A DNA stretch of 64,000 nucleotides from JACKII01 sp963807085 (GTDB taxonomy: Bacteria; Pseudomonadota; Alphaproteobacteria; Bin95), in assembly GCA_963807085.1 (NCBI GenBank), contig CAWEBB010000007.1, forward strand, positions 124,001 to 188,000, given 5' to 3'. The notes under the pieces are model-generated. The model was not told where the DNA came from and ran no database searches. It was given only the letters and a program-made list of their open reading frames with translations. The position numbers and the translations under genes were made by a program. Shown piece after piece: positions 35,404 through 44,303 of the stretch (its first letter is position 1; every line of letters starts with the position of its first letter).

Positions 35404-36111
35404 ATGAAACGCATTGATGCCAACGATCCGAATTCGGTTCGATACCGCATGCGCCGCAAGCGGTTTGCTCATCTGGAGCAGTTGATCAAGTCCGTCTTGC
35501 GCGAACAGAACCATGTCTCAATCTTGGATATCGGCGGCACCCGGGCCTATTGGGACTTGCTTGATCCCGAACTCCGCCCCTGCGTGCATGTCACCGTGCT
35601 GAATTCGGAGGAGGAACTGGATTTGCACGCCGCCGGCGGTGATGGCATTGTGTTCGACGACGTCACTGGCGATGGCTGCCACATGCCAGAATTCGCCGAT
35701 AAATCTTTCGATATCGCCCATTCCAACAGCGTCATCGAGCATGTCGGCAGCTACCAAAATATGATCCGGATTGCGGATGAAACCCGGCGCATCGGCCGCG
35801 GCTATTTCGTGCAGGTTCCCTATTGGTGGTTCCCGTTGGAGCCGCACTACGGCTTGCCGTTCATCCATTGGCTGCCGGATCTTCTGCGCATCAAACTGCA
35901 TAACAACTTCAATGTCGGTTACGCCTCGAAGTGCAGCTATCGGGACGCGATGGGCCGCATCGACTATGTGCACCTCGTCGACAAGACGCTGATGCGCAAC
36001 CTGTTTCCGGACGGGCGGTTGCTGCGCGAGCCCTATCTCTTCATGACCAAGTCCCTGATCATGATTCGCTCGCCCGACGCCGAAAGTTCGGCCGCTGTCG
36101 TCGAGGTCTGA
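35404..36111 (+). CDS. Class I SAM-dependent methyltransferase
   Basis: A 235-residue methyltransferase of the Methyltransf_11 type. Motif I is SILDIGGTRAYWDLL and the next strand VHVTVLNSEEE. The conserved acidic/aromatic post-I region is SFDIAHSNSVIEHVGSY. WWFPLEPHYGLPFIHWLPD is typical of methyltransferases found near polysaccharide genes. The substrate is unknown. It ends 36 bp from the convergent flavin monooxygenase. Confidence 0.82.
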   Translation: MKRIDANDPNSVRYRMRRKRFAHLEQLIKSVLREQNHVSILDIGGTRAYWDLLDPELRPCVHVTVLNSEEELDLHAAGGDGIVFDDVTGDGCHMPEFADKSFDIAHSNSVIEHVGSYQNMIRIADETRRIGRGYFVQVPYWWFPLEPHYGLPFIHWLPDLLRIKLHNNFNVGYASKCSYRDAMGRIDYVHLVDKTLMRNLFPDGRLLREPYLFMTKSLIMIRSPDAESSAAVVEV

Positions 36112-36147
36112 CTCCGGCGCGCGCGGGGCTGGCGCTACTGGTTATGA

Positions 36148-37359
36148 TCAGACGGCCAGGCGGCCGTTCACGACATCATGGTTGAAGAGGCGTGACTGAT
36201 CGGCGCTGACGCCGTCGGGGTTGGTTTTTACCTCCGCCGCCAGCCGAGCGTTGCGGTCGGCGACCGCCTGCGGATCGCTCAGGTGAAAGACCTTTTCGTT
36301 GCGGCGGGAGCCCTCCTGCACCCAGGCCGTACGTTCCAGCCGGTTGCGCTCGTAGCGCTGCAAGGCTGCCTCGACGCCGCCCGCGGTCTCGGTCAGGCAG
36401 CGGGCCAGCACATAGCCGTCCTCGATACCCTGGGCCGCCCCCTGCGCCATGAAGGGCAGCATCGGGTGACAGGCATCGCCCAGCAGCGTCACGCGGCCCC
36501 GGCTCCAGAACGGCATCGGGTCGCGGTCGTGCAGCGCCCATTTCATCGCCTTGGGGGTCGCGGCGATGATATCGCGGATGCGCGGCTGCCAGCCTTCGAA
36601 GTCGCGGAGCGCATCCCCAATGGAGCCTTCGGCGGTCCAGCTCTCGATGGCCGAGCCATCATGCGCCACCACGCCGACCCAGTTCATGTAGCGCCCCAGG
36701 CCCTCGCCGTTCTGCGCGCCGACATAATAGTTCACGAAGTGACTGCCCGGCCCCCAGGCATTGCCGGAGACCAATGGTACGCCCTCCGCCCGAGCCACGT
36801 CGCCGGGGCAAAGGCCGCGCCAGGCCATGTAGCCGGTGAACCGGGCCGCGTGATCGCCGTGCAGGTGCTTTTGCACCGTTGAATGAATACCGTCAGCCCC
36901 AACCAGCACGTCGCCCCAAACCACTTCACCGTTGGAGAGGTCTGCCCCGACGCGGCCGGATTCTTCGCGAATGGCGGTCACCTTGGCGCCCATCCGGGCG
37001 ATACCCGCCGGCAAGCCGTCGCTGAGCGCCCAGATCAGATCGGGCCGGTAGAGATGGATATAGGGATAGCCCCAACGGTCCAGCACATGCTGGCCGAACG
37101 GCACGACGCGCAAGGGCTCGCCCGTGTCCCAGCTGGTGGAGATGGCGGCTTCGGGATGTGTCGCCACCTGCAAGACAGCGTCCAGCCGGCCCAGCGCGTC
37201 GATCACGCGGTTGGCGTTCGGGCTCATCTGCACGCCCGCACCCACCTCGCCGAAGGCCCTGGCCTGCTCCAGCAGCGTTACCTCGAAGCCATGCTTCAGC
37301 AGGGCCAGGGCACAGGCGGTGCCACCGATGCCGGCGCCGACGATAACGACCTTGGTCAT
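36148..37359 (-). CDS. FAD-dependent aromatic hydroxylase (salicylate/6-hydroxynicotinate monooxygenase type)
   Basis: A 403-residue class A flavoprotein monooxygenase. The dinucleotide motif is VVIVGAGIGGTACALALLKHG, the DG motif VLVGADGIHSTVQKHL, and the second FAD motif GRVTLLGDACHPMLPFMAQGAAQGIEDG. GAGVQMSPNANRVI is typical of salicylate 1-monooxygenase relatives. Substrate identity cannot be fixed. Its ATG overlaps the stop of the next upstream gene (ATGA). Confidence 0.9.
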   Translation of the reverse strand: MTKVVIVGAGIGGTACALALLKHGFEVTLLEQARAFGEVGAGVQMSPNANRVIDALGRLDAVLQVATHPEAAISTSWDTGEPLRVVPFGQHVLDRWGYPYIHLYRPDLIWALSDGLPAGIARMGAKVTAIREESGRVGADLSNGEVVWGDVLVGADGIHSTVQKHLHGDHAARFTGYMAWRGLCPGDVARAEGVPLVSGNAWGPGSHFVNYYVGAQNGEGLGRYMNWVGVVAHDGSAIESWTAEGSIGDALRDFEGWQPRIRDIIAATPKAMKWALHDRDPMPFWSRGRVTLLGDACHPMLPFMAQGAAQGIEDGYVLARCLTETAGGVEAALQRYERNRLERTAWVQEGSRRNEKVFHLSDPQAVADRNARLAAEVKTNPDGVSADQSRLFNHDVVNGRLAV

Positions 37360-39002
37360 GACAGGAGGACTCCCCGGGCAGTATGGATGGCTTCTGGCTG
37401 GGCCACGTTGCCTCGCCAGGCGAGGTGCTGGTCCGGGCGGATCAAGGCCAGGTCCGCGCCGTAGACGTCACGTGCCCGGTCACTGGCAATCTCGACCAGG
37501 GCCAGCGGCACACCGACGGCACGCGCGGCTTCCTGCATCGGCGCAGCGTCAGCCCACGGATTGAAACGCAACAAGGTAAAGCCGGAGGGCGCCAGCTTGT
37601 CGAAGATAGCCCCTCCCCTCTCAAATTGCGCATCGTCACAGAACAGGTGCGGCGCGCGCATGCCGGACCAGGCGATGGCGGGGATGCTGGCCGGATCGTC
37701 CGGCGGCGCGGGGCCACGCTCCCGCTCCAGAATGGGCGCGACCACGGGCGAGGCGTCGTAGCGGTAGGCGAACTCCAGCCCCAGCGCCTCGTTCTCCACG
37801 TTTCCCGCCTCGGCAATAAACCCAGCAAGCCGCTCGCGTTGGCTCGCGTCATGATCTGCTTCAGGGTTGTGGGCATAGGCGTCGGCGATCTGAAGCCGCA
37901 CGCCCGTGTGCCGCTCGGACCAGTCGCGATTGATGAGACCCACAGGCCGCCGCTCGGCCTCATAGGCATTCAGCAAGGCCGGCCCGCCCCAGCCCTGCAC
38001 TGCCGCTGCCAGTTGCCAGGCGATGCCTACGGCGTCCCCGATTCCGGTGTTCATGCCGTAGCCGCCGGTCGGGATATATTGATGCGCCGCATCGCCCGCC
38101 AAAAAAATCCGGCCTTCGCGGTAGCGCTCCGCCACCAGCAGGTGCGGCGTCCAGGGATTCGCGACCAGGATCTCCGCCTCGATTTCCGTTCCCAATGCCG
38201 CGAACAGGGTCGGCAGCGGGTCTACATTGCTCGTGTCCATGCCATCGGGAAAGCGGGCGTGCAGTGTGTAGACCTCGCGGTCGTCCTGAGCGATCAGCGT
38301 GCCCTTGGGCGACTGGTAGTGCCAGGCGATGCCAAAGCGCTGCAGGACGTCCTGCGCCCGGCTGCGAAAGTGGATCATGAAGCGGTTGGCGACGGCATGT
38401 TGGCCCTCAAGGCCGATGCCGACCGCCTGGCGCACCACGCTGCCGCCACCGTCGCAGCCGACCAGATACCAACCTCGCACCTGCCGCACTTGATCCGTCG
38501 CCCGGTCCCGAACAATCAGCGTGACACCATCCGTGTCTTGCGCGAGACCCTCGACCGCCACGCCCCAGTGGCTCTCGATCAGCGGTTCGGCCATCACGGC
38601 GGCTTTCAACACCGGCTCGATCACGACCTGAGATACGCGCATGTGCGGCTCCAGCGGCTGCCGGCCGTCATTCGCCGCGGCGTAGAGCGCCCGCGCCTCG
38701 TTCGGAGACGGGTAGCGGAAGCGGTGCAGTTCGTGCCCCGCCATGCTGGTGACCCACGAGACATCCAGCGGATGGCCCCGCGGCACCGCCACATCGCGCA
38801 GCTTTTCCGCCAGACCCAGCCGCCGGAACAATTCCAGCGAGCGCCCGTTGGTAATGTCCATCTTCGGATGGCGCGTCGTCTTCGAGTTGCGCTCGAACAG
38901 GGTGGAGCGCACGCCATGCTGCGCCAGCGCCAGAGCGCAGGTCATTCCCACCGGTCCGCCGCCGGCGATCAGGACCGGGGGTCCTTCCCTTCCCTCTGTC
39001 AT
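37356..39002 (-). CDS. FAD-dependent aromatic hydroxylase (MhpA-like)
   Basis: A 548-residue flavin monooxygenase. VLIAGGGPVGMTCALALAQHG binds ADP of FAD, LVGCDGGGSVVRQAVG is the DG motif, and GRIFLAGDAAHQYIPTGGYGMNTGIGDA the FAD ribityl motif. A thioredoxin-like C-terminal domain is consistent with the length. Relatives hydroxylate phenolic acids such as 3-(3-hydroxyphenyl)propionate. It is translationally coupled to the next gene and begins 21 nt after the VOC gene. Confidence 0.9.
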   Translation of the reverse strand: MTEGREGPPVLIAGGGPVGMTCALALAQHGVRSTLFERNSKTTRHPKMDITNGRSLELFRRLGLAEKLRDVAVPRGHPLDVSWVTSMAGHELHRFRYPSPNEARALYAAANDGRQPLEPHMRVSQVVIEPVLKAAVMAEPLIESHWGVAVEGLAQDTDGVTLIVRDRATDQVRQVRGWYLVGCDGGGSVVRQAVGIGLEGQHAVANRFMIHFRSRAQDVLQRFGIAWHYQSPKGTLIAQDDREVYTLHARFPDGMDTSNVDPLPTLFAALGTEIEAEILVANPWTPHLLVAERYREGRIFLAGDAAHQYIPTGGYGMNTGIGDAVGIAWQLAAAVQGWGGPALLNAYEAERRPVGLINRDWSERHTGVRLQIADAYAHNPEADHDASQRERLAGFIAEAGNVENEALGLEFAYRYDASPVVAPILERERGPAPPDDPASIPAIAWSGMRAPHLFCDDAQFERGGAIFDKLAPSGFTLLRFNPWADAAPMQEAARAVGVPLALVEIASDRARDVYGADLALIRPDQHLAWRGNVAQPEAIHTARGVLLS

Positions 39003-39023
39003 GGAGAGAGCCCAGCCCTGGGG

Positions 39024-39551
39024 CTAGGCCAGTTCCTTCCTCCGCCGCGCCACGAAGTCGGCGCGCGGTTCAAAGCGCGCCTCGGTCTTGAAGCGCTCCT
39101 CCGTCCAGGCGAGCAGCGCCTCGTCGTCCAGGTCCATGTCCCAGGTCTCCCCCTGAGGCTGCTGCACCTGCCAGGGCGAATCGCAGAAGATCTCGATGCC
39201 GTTCTGCTCCGGATCCTGAAAATAGACCGACCAGGTGTTGCCGTGCGTGGTCGGCCGCATCTCGACACCCTCACCGCGCAGGCCGGCAATGGTCTTGCGC
39301 AACTCTCCCATATTGCGCACCCGGAAGGCCACGTGCGCGACGCTGTTGGGCGCATCACCGTTCTCGCGCATGGTGGCAAAGCCGATCTGGTGATGCTCTT
39401 CCGGATCCTGGCTGAGGAAGATGATCTCGTAACCCCTGCCCGGAATCTCTCCGCGGTCGGTCACCTGAAAGCCCAAAACCCTGGTATAGAAGTCGAGCAT
39501 TTTTTGCTCGTCTTTCACGAAATAGACGATATGAGACCATGAAAGGGGCAT
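39024..39551 (-). CDS. VOC-family protein, probable extradiol-dioxygenase-like
   Basis: 175 residues from the ATG at 39551 (GGAGGAA 7 nt upstream; the frame is open to 39650). One vicinal-oxygen-chelate module pair: WSHIVYFVKDEQKMLDFYTR with the first His, SVAHVAFRV with the second, and NGIEIFCDSP with the Glu ligand. It heads the operon with two ring hydroxylases, which suggests a role in aromatic-ring cleavage. It could instead be a glyoxalase-type isomerase. Confidence 0.82.
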   Translation of the reverse strand: MPLSWSHIVYFVKDEQKMLDFYTRVLGFQVTDRGEIPGRGYEIIFLSQDPEEHHQIGFATMRENGDAPNSVAHVAFRVRNMGELRKTIAGLRGEGVEMRPTTHGNTWSVYFQDPEQNGIEIFCDSPWQVQQPQGETWDMDLDDEALLAWTEERFKTEARFEPRADFVARRRKELA

Positions 39552-39631
39552 GGCGCGTTCCTCCGCTGACATTTCACGCAACAGAGGATAGGGTCCGCCC
39601 GCAATCGAAGTCCAGCCGGAGCAGCCGACAA

Positions 39632-41074
39632 ATGTCCCGCGACCAAGCAATCGCTCAAGCCCAGGCCCTTGTGGACGAGGGCGTGTTCGAGGAAGTCATG
39701 GCCCATTGGGTCTCGATCCCGTCGACCGCGCAAGAGCCCGAGCACTACCCAGACCTGGTGCGCTATCTGGAAGAGGCCATTGTGCCAGCCGTCGAATTGC
39801 TCGGTTGCGAGTGGGAAATTCACGACAACCCGGCCGAGGGCGGCGGCCCCTTCCTAATCGCCGGGCGCCAGGAGGCAGACGGCCTGTCGACAATCCTGCT
39901 CTACGGCCACGGCGACACCGTGCGCGGGCTGGAGGGCGAATGGGATGAAGACCGCGACCCCTGGACCACCGACGCAGACGGCGGCCGGCTCTATGGCCGC
40001 GGCACGGCGGACAACAAGGGTCAGCACGCCATCAACCTGCTGGCGCTGATGACCGTGCTGGAGGCACGTGGCGGCAGGCTCGGCTTCAATCTGCGCATCC
40101 TGCTGGAGATGAGCGAGGAAGTCGGCTCGCGCGGCCTGCGGGAATTCGCGGAGGAGTACAAGGAAAAGCTCGCCGCCGACGTGCTGATCGCCTCCGACGG
40201 GCCGCGATTGAAACCGGACCGGCCGACGATTTTTCTCGGCTCGCGCGGGACGGCGACATTCAAGCTTTCGATCAACGCCCGCGCCGGCGGCCACCATTCC
40301 GGCAATTGGGGCGGCCTGCTCTCCAATCCCGGCACGCAGTTGATGCATGCCATCGGGACGCTGGTGGACCGGCGCGGCGCCATCCTGCTGGACGCCCTGA
40401 AGCCCCCGCCCCTCTCCAATGCGCTGCGCACCGCCATCGCCGATTGCGAGGTGGACGGCGGCCCCGATGCGCCGGAAATCGATCTGGACTGGGGCGAGCC
40501 CGGCCTGACGCCCTGGGAGCGCGTCTTCGGCTGGAACACGTTTGAGGTGCTGTCATTCTCCACCGGCAATCCGGACAACCCGGTCAACGCGGTGCCGCCC
40601 AGCGCGACTGCCTATTGCCAGATCCGCTTCATCGCCGGCAGCAACCACGAGGGCTTCGAACAGGCGATCAGAGACCGTCTGGCGGAAGAAGGCTTTGACA
40701 TGGTGCAGGTAGAGGCCACCCGCATGGCCATGGCCGCCACCCGCACCGATCTGGACGATCCGTGGGTGGAGCGCGCGGTCGCCTCCTTGGCGCAAACCTT
40801 GCGAGCGCCGCCCGCGGTCCTGCCTAATCTGGGTGGCTCGATCCCGAACGATGTCTTTACGGACCTGCTGGGCATGCCGACGATCTGGGTGCCGCACTCC
40901 TATGCCGGCTGCAGCCAGCATGCCCCGAACGAGCACCTGCTGCTGTCCGTGGCGCGCGAGGGCCTGGGCATGATGGCCGGGCTCTATTGGGATGTCGGCG
41001 CGTCAGAGAACGAAGGCGCGAACCCCGAAGACGATGACGATGACGATGACGAGCACGGGGACAACTCAGACTAG
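39632..41074 (+). CDS. M20-family metallohydrolase with poly-Asp tail
   Basis: A 480-residue zinc-dependent amidohydrolase or peptidase. The metal ligands are in LLYGHGDTV, GRGTADNKGQH and LEMSEEVGSRG (the catalytic Glu pair). The dimerisation domain is inserted around residues 220-340. A late His is in VPHSYAGCSQHAPNEHLL. The C-terminus is odd: EDDDDDDDEHGDNSD, encoded by tandem GATGAC hexamers. The ATG at 39632 is used. The substrate is unknown. It diverges from the VOC gene, 80 bp apart. Confidence 0.87.
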   Translation: MSRDQAIAQAQALVDEGVFEEVMAHWVSIPSTAQEPEHYPDLVRYLEEAIVPAVELLGCEWEIHDNPAEGGGPFLIAGRQEADGLSTILLYGHGDTVRGLEGEWDEDRDPWTTDADGGRLYGRGTADNKGQHAINLLALMTVLEARGGRLGFNLRILLEMSEEVGSRGLREFAEEYKEKLAADVLIASDGPRLKPDRPTIFLGSRGTATFKLSINARAGGHHSGNWGGLLSNPGTQLMHAIGTLVDRRGAILLDALKPPPLSNALRTAIADCEVDGGPDAPEIDLDWGEPGLTPWERVFGWNTFEVLSFSTGNPDNPVNAVPPSATAYCQIRFIAGSNHEGFEQAIRDRLAEEGFDMVQVEATRMAMAATRTDLDDPWVERAVASLAQTLRAPPAVLPNLGGSIPNDVFTDLLGMPTIWVPHSYAGCSQHAPNEHLLLSVAREGLGMMAGLYWDVGASENEGANPEDDDDDDDEHGDNSD

Positions 41075-42348
41075 CCCAACACACTCTCCAGCCAGGCCGC
41101 ATGCGCGAGTGTGTCGTGCGCGCGGCCTGCCGGGCCGACGACCTGGATGCCGACCGGCAGTCCCTCCGGGCCGGACAAGCCCGGCACCGTTACACACGGC
41201 ACGCCAAGCAAGGTCCATGTGCGGTTGAAGTTGGGCGAACCGGTAAAGGCCAAATTCTTCGGCGCCTCCCCGGGCGCGGCCGGCACCAGCAGCGCGCCAT
41301 AGCGCTCCAGCAACTGCCAGAATGTCGCCTTGCAACTCGCCTGCACGTTGCGCGCCCAGTCATAGCGTTCGCGGGAGAAGCGGCCACCGTCCTTGATGTA
41401 GTCCTTCAGCGCCGCCGACAGTTTCTCGTGATGGTTGGTGCGCTCAAAGGCGAGGCCGCGCCAGGCCTCGAAGGTCATGATGATTTCCTGCGCTTCCAAC
41501 GCGTTTTTAAAGGAGGGCGGCATGCCGATCTCGACGGCGGTGCCACCGGCATCCTGAACGCGCTCTACCGCCTCCTGCATCACCTTGCGGGTACCCGCCT
41601 CGGCTTCGTCCCAGATATGCGTCTTGCTCCAGGCAAACATCGGCCCCTTGGCAATCTTGGGCAGGGTCTGGACCGGTACGCCCTCCATGACCGAGGCAAA
41701 CGCGTTGGCGTCCAGCACCGAGCGCGCCATGCAGCCGATCGTATCCAGCAATTCCGCCAGCACCTTCATGCCGTTCCGCATGATCCGGCCATGGGTCGGC
41801 TTGTACCCGACGACGCCGCAATAGCTCGCCGGGCGGATGACGGAACCCGCCGTTTGCGTGCCGATGGCAAGCGGCACCTGGAAATCCGCGACGCCCGCCG
41901 CCGAACCGCTGGACGAGCCGCCCGGCGTCCGTTTGGGGTCGTGCGGATTGCGGGTCGGGCCGGCATTGCGCATGGCGAACTCCGTGGTGACGGTCTTGCC
42001 CATCACCACCATCCCAGCCTCCCGCAGCATGCCCACGCAAGCGGCGTCGCTGGCCGGGCGGTTGCCCTTGTAGATCGGCGAGCCGCATTCAGTCGGGTAG
42101 TCGTGCGTGTCCAGGATATCTTTCACCCCGACCGGCACGCCGTGCAGCACCGAGCGCGGACGCTCCCGATCCCGTGCCCGTGCTTCCTCCAACGCCCGCT
42201 CCGGCTCCAGATGCGCCCAGGCCAAGACCGCATCGTCCCGCTCGGCGATCCTTTGCAGCAGCGCCTGCACCAGAGCTTCGGAGGTCAGGCGACCGGCAGC
42301 GATTTCATCGCCGGCTTGCAGGGCGGTCAGGCGGGTGGGGTCACTCAT
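41071..42348 (-). CDS. Amidase-signature family hydrolase
   Basis: A 425-residue Ser-cisSer-Lys amidase. Lys is in GVPVGVKDILDT, the Gly/Ser-rich signature is PGGSSSGSAAGVADFQVPLAIG, and the nucleophile Ser is in TQTAGSVIRPASYCG. Relatives hydrolyse amides such as mandelamide, carbamates or acylated amines. The ATG at 42348 is preferred to 42357. Its end overlaps the M20 gene by 4 bp (convergent). Confidence 0.9.
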   Translation of the reverse strand: MSDPTRLTALQAGDEIAAGRLTSEALVQALLQRIAERDDAVLAWAHLEPERALEEARARDRERPRSVLHGVPVGVKDILDTHDYPTECGSPIYKGNRPASDAACVGMLREAGMVVMGKTVTTEFAMRNAGPTRNPHDPKRTPGGSSSGSAAGVADFQVPLAIGTQTAGSVIRPASYCGVVGYKPTHGRIMRNGMKVLAELLDTIGCMARSVLDANAFASVMEGVPVQTLPKIAKGPMFAWSKTHIWDEAEAGTRKVMQEAVERVQDAGGTAVEIGMPPSFKNALEAQEIIMTFEAWRGLAFERTNHHEKLSAALKDYIKDGGRFSRERYDWARNVQASCKATFWQLLERYGALLVPAAPGEAPKNLAFTGSPNFNRTWTLLGVPCVTVPGLSGPEGLPVGIQVVGPAGRAHDTLAHAAWLESVLG

Positions 42349-42445
42349 GGGGGTCACTCATGCTTGGCTTCATTGGAGGGGTGCGCCATAGTCTGGCGTG
42401 CCTGGGCAACTTGCGCCAAGCCTAAATAGACGGGAGGAGCTGCCG

Positions 42446-43069
42446 ATGAGCGGTGAACTTGTTTTCTACACCAATCCCATGTCGCGCGGCCGCATTGTCC
42501 GCTGGATGCTGGAGGAAACCGGGATCCCCTATCGCACCGAAATTCTGGAATACGGCCCGGCGATGAATACCCCGGGATATCTGGCGCTGAACCCCATGGG
42601 AAAGGTCCCGACCCTGGTCTATGGCGACGTCGTTGTTAGCGAATGCGCTGCAATCTGCGCCTATCTTGCCGACACCTTTCCCGAGGCGGGGCTCGCGCCG
42701 CCGCCGGGGCAGCGCGGCAACTATTACCGCTGGCTTTTTTTCGGTGCCGGGCCATTGGAGGCGGCGACGTCCAACCAGCGGATGGGCTTTGAGCCCAATG
42801 AAGAGCAGCAGAAGATGGTCGGCTACGGCAGCGTACAGCGCACGCTGGATGTTCTGGCGCACGCGGTATCGGTTAATGACTATATCGCCGGCCCGTCCTT
42901 CACCGCCGCCGACGTTTATGTCGGCTCCCATATCGGCTTCGGACTGGCCTTCGACATGATCGAAAAGCGGCCCGAGTTTGAAGCCTACCACGCCCGCGTA
43001 TCCGACCGAGATGCCTATCGCCGCGCCAACGCGCTGGACGATGCCGCGATGCCGTCAGCCAGCGAGTAA
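42446..43069 (+). CDS. Glutathione S-transferase
   Basis: 207 residues with GGGAGGAG before the ATG at 42446. The thioredoxin-like domain has LVFYTNPMSRGRIVRWMLEE, in which the Ser of NPMSRG is the likely catalytic residue. NPMGKVPTLVYGDVVVSECAAICAYLAD contains the cis-Pro and the GSH gamma-Glu site. The helical domain follows, with SFTAADVYVGSHIG. It may act in the neighbouring catabolic cluster. Confidence 0.9.
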   Translation: MSGELVFYTNPMSRGRIVRWMLEETGIPYRTEILEYGPAMNTPGYLALNPMGKVPTLVYGDVVVSECAAICAYLADTFPEAGLAPPPGQRGNYYRWLFFGAGPLEAATSNQRMGFEPNEEQQKMVGYGSVQRTLDVLAHAVSVNDYIAGPSFTAADVYVGSHIGFGLAFDMIEKRPEFEAYHARVSDRDAYRRANALDDAAMPSASE

Positions 43070-43079
43070 AGTAGCGACC

Positions 43080-44171
43080 ATGCCTGCCGCAACCACCATC
43101 CGCCACGTTGCTGGCGAGACCGTTCGAGCCCAAATCGAATCCGTGCTCACCGCCTGGGGTGTGGCGGCGGAACCTGCCGCCCGGGCAGCGGAGGCACTGA
43201 CCGACGCGGATCTGCACGGCGTCGATTTGCACGGCATTGGCCTGGTGCCGATGTACGACCAGCGCCGGCAGGCGGGGCGCATCAACGTCTCGCCGAACGT
43301 ACAGGTGGTGCGCGAGAAAGCCGCCGTCGCCCTGATCGACGCGGACAAGTCCCTCGGCCATCCGGTCTCCGTCCAAGCCATGGCGCTGGCTTGTGACAAG
43401 GCAGAGAAAACCGGTGTGGGCCTGGTAGGCGTGCGGAACTCGAACCATTTCGGCGCGGCGGGCTACTACTCCCGCCAGGCGGCCAAGGCCGGCATGATCG
43501 GCATCGCCATGACCCACGCCCCCGCCCCCGCCATCGTGCCGACATTCGGGCGGGACGCGATCATCGGCACCAACCCGATCGCGTTCGCGGCGCCGGCCGA
43601 GGCAAACACGCCCTTCGCCCTCGACATGGCCACGTCCACCGTCGCGGTGAACAAGATCCGCAACGCGCTGCGCCGCGGCAAGCCAATTCCGGCAGGCTGG
43701 GCCATGGACGAGTCCGGTCAGCCGACCACCGACGTAGCGGAAGCGGTCAGGGCCCGGCGCATCACACCCGTCGGCGGCAGCCGCGAACTCGGCAGCCACA
43801 AGGGCTACGGCCTCGCCATGATGGTCGAGATCCTGTGCGCCGTGCTCATGGGCGCCTGGAGCGAGCCGGGCGAGACCGACGACCAGGGCCGCCCGGTCAA
43901 GTCGGCGACGCAGACCGGCCATTTTTTCCTGGCCATTGCCCCCTCGCATTTCCGCGACAATCAGGAGTTCGGTGAGGATCTGGACCGGCTGATTGACATG
44001 CTGCACGCAACCCCGCCGGTCGATCCCGCCAAGCCCGTGCTGGTCGCGGGCGACCCGGAATGGGCAACCTTTGCCGAGCGCTCCCGCGACGGCGTGCCCT
44101 TGCCGGTAACGCTGATCGAAGAACTGCGCGACGTGGTTCGCCGCTGCAATGCGCCTTGGCTGTTAAGCTAA
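43080..44171 (+). CDS. Ldh2/malate dehydrogenase-family oxidoreductase
   Basis: A 363-residue NAD(P)-dependent 2-hydroxyacid (or ureidoglycolate/imino acid) dehydrogenase of the YbiC/AllD family, which lacks a Rossmann fold. Marks are ADLHGVDLHGIGLVPMY, VGVRNSNHFGAAGYYSRQAAKAG, IGTNPIAFAAPA, and GSHKGYGLAMMVEILCAVL. The ATG at 43080 follows the GST stop by 10 bp. The substrate is not determined. Confidence 0.9.
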   Translation: MPAATTIRHVAGETVRAQIESVLTAWGVAAEPAARAAEALTDADLHGVDLHGIGLVPMYDQRRQAGRINVSPNVQVVREKAAVALIDADKSLGHPVSVQAMALACDKAEKTGVGLVGVRNSNHFGAAGYYSRQAAKAGMIGIAMTHAPAPAIVPTFGRDAIIGTNPIAFAAPAEANTPFALDMATSTVAVNKIRNALRRGKPIPAGWAMDESGQPTTDVAEAVRARRITPVGGSRELGSHKGYGLAMMVEILCAVLMGAWSEPGETDDQGRPVKSATQTGHFFLAIAPSHFRDNQEFGEDLDRLIDMLHATPPVDPAKPVLVAGDPEWATFAERSRDGVPLPVTLIEELRDVVRRCNAPWLLS

Positions 44172-44303
44172 AGGAATACCGGTCCGTCTCATCCGGCTGA
44201 TACAGGCTCGGCGGCGGCGGTTAACTGCCTCTAGCGCTTGGCGCTTGCGCTCCCTATAAGACCATCAACATACACGTTATGGATAAAATTTGGAGTTCCC
44301 CCA

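Noticed and set aside
37383..39542. 719-codon open frame on the + strand
   Set aside because: It is the antisense of the MhpA-like hydroxylase and VOC genes, is Arg/His/Gln-rich and has no family motif; high GC keeps the antisense frame open.
44220..44303. Possible terminator or attenuator before aroG (AGCGC...GCGCT dyad)
   Set aside because: The dyad is short and imperfect and is not followed by a T-run, so it is not reported as a feature.
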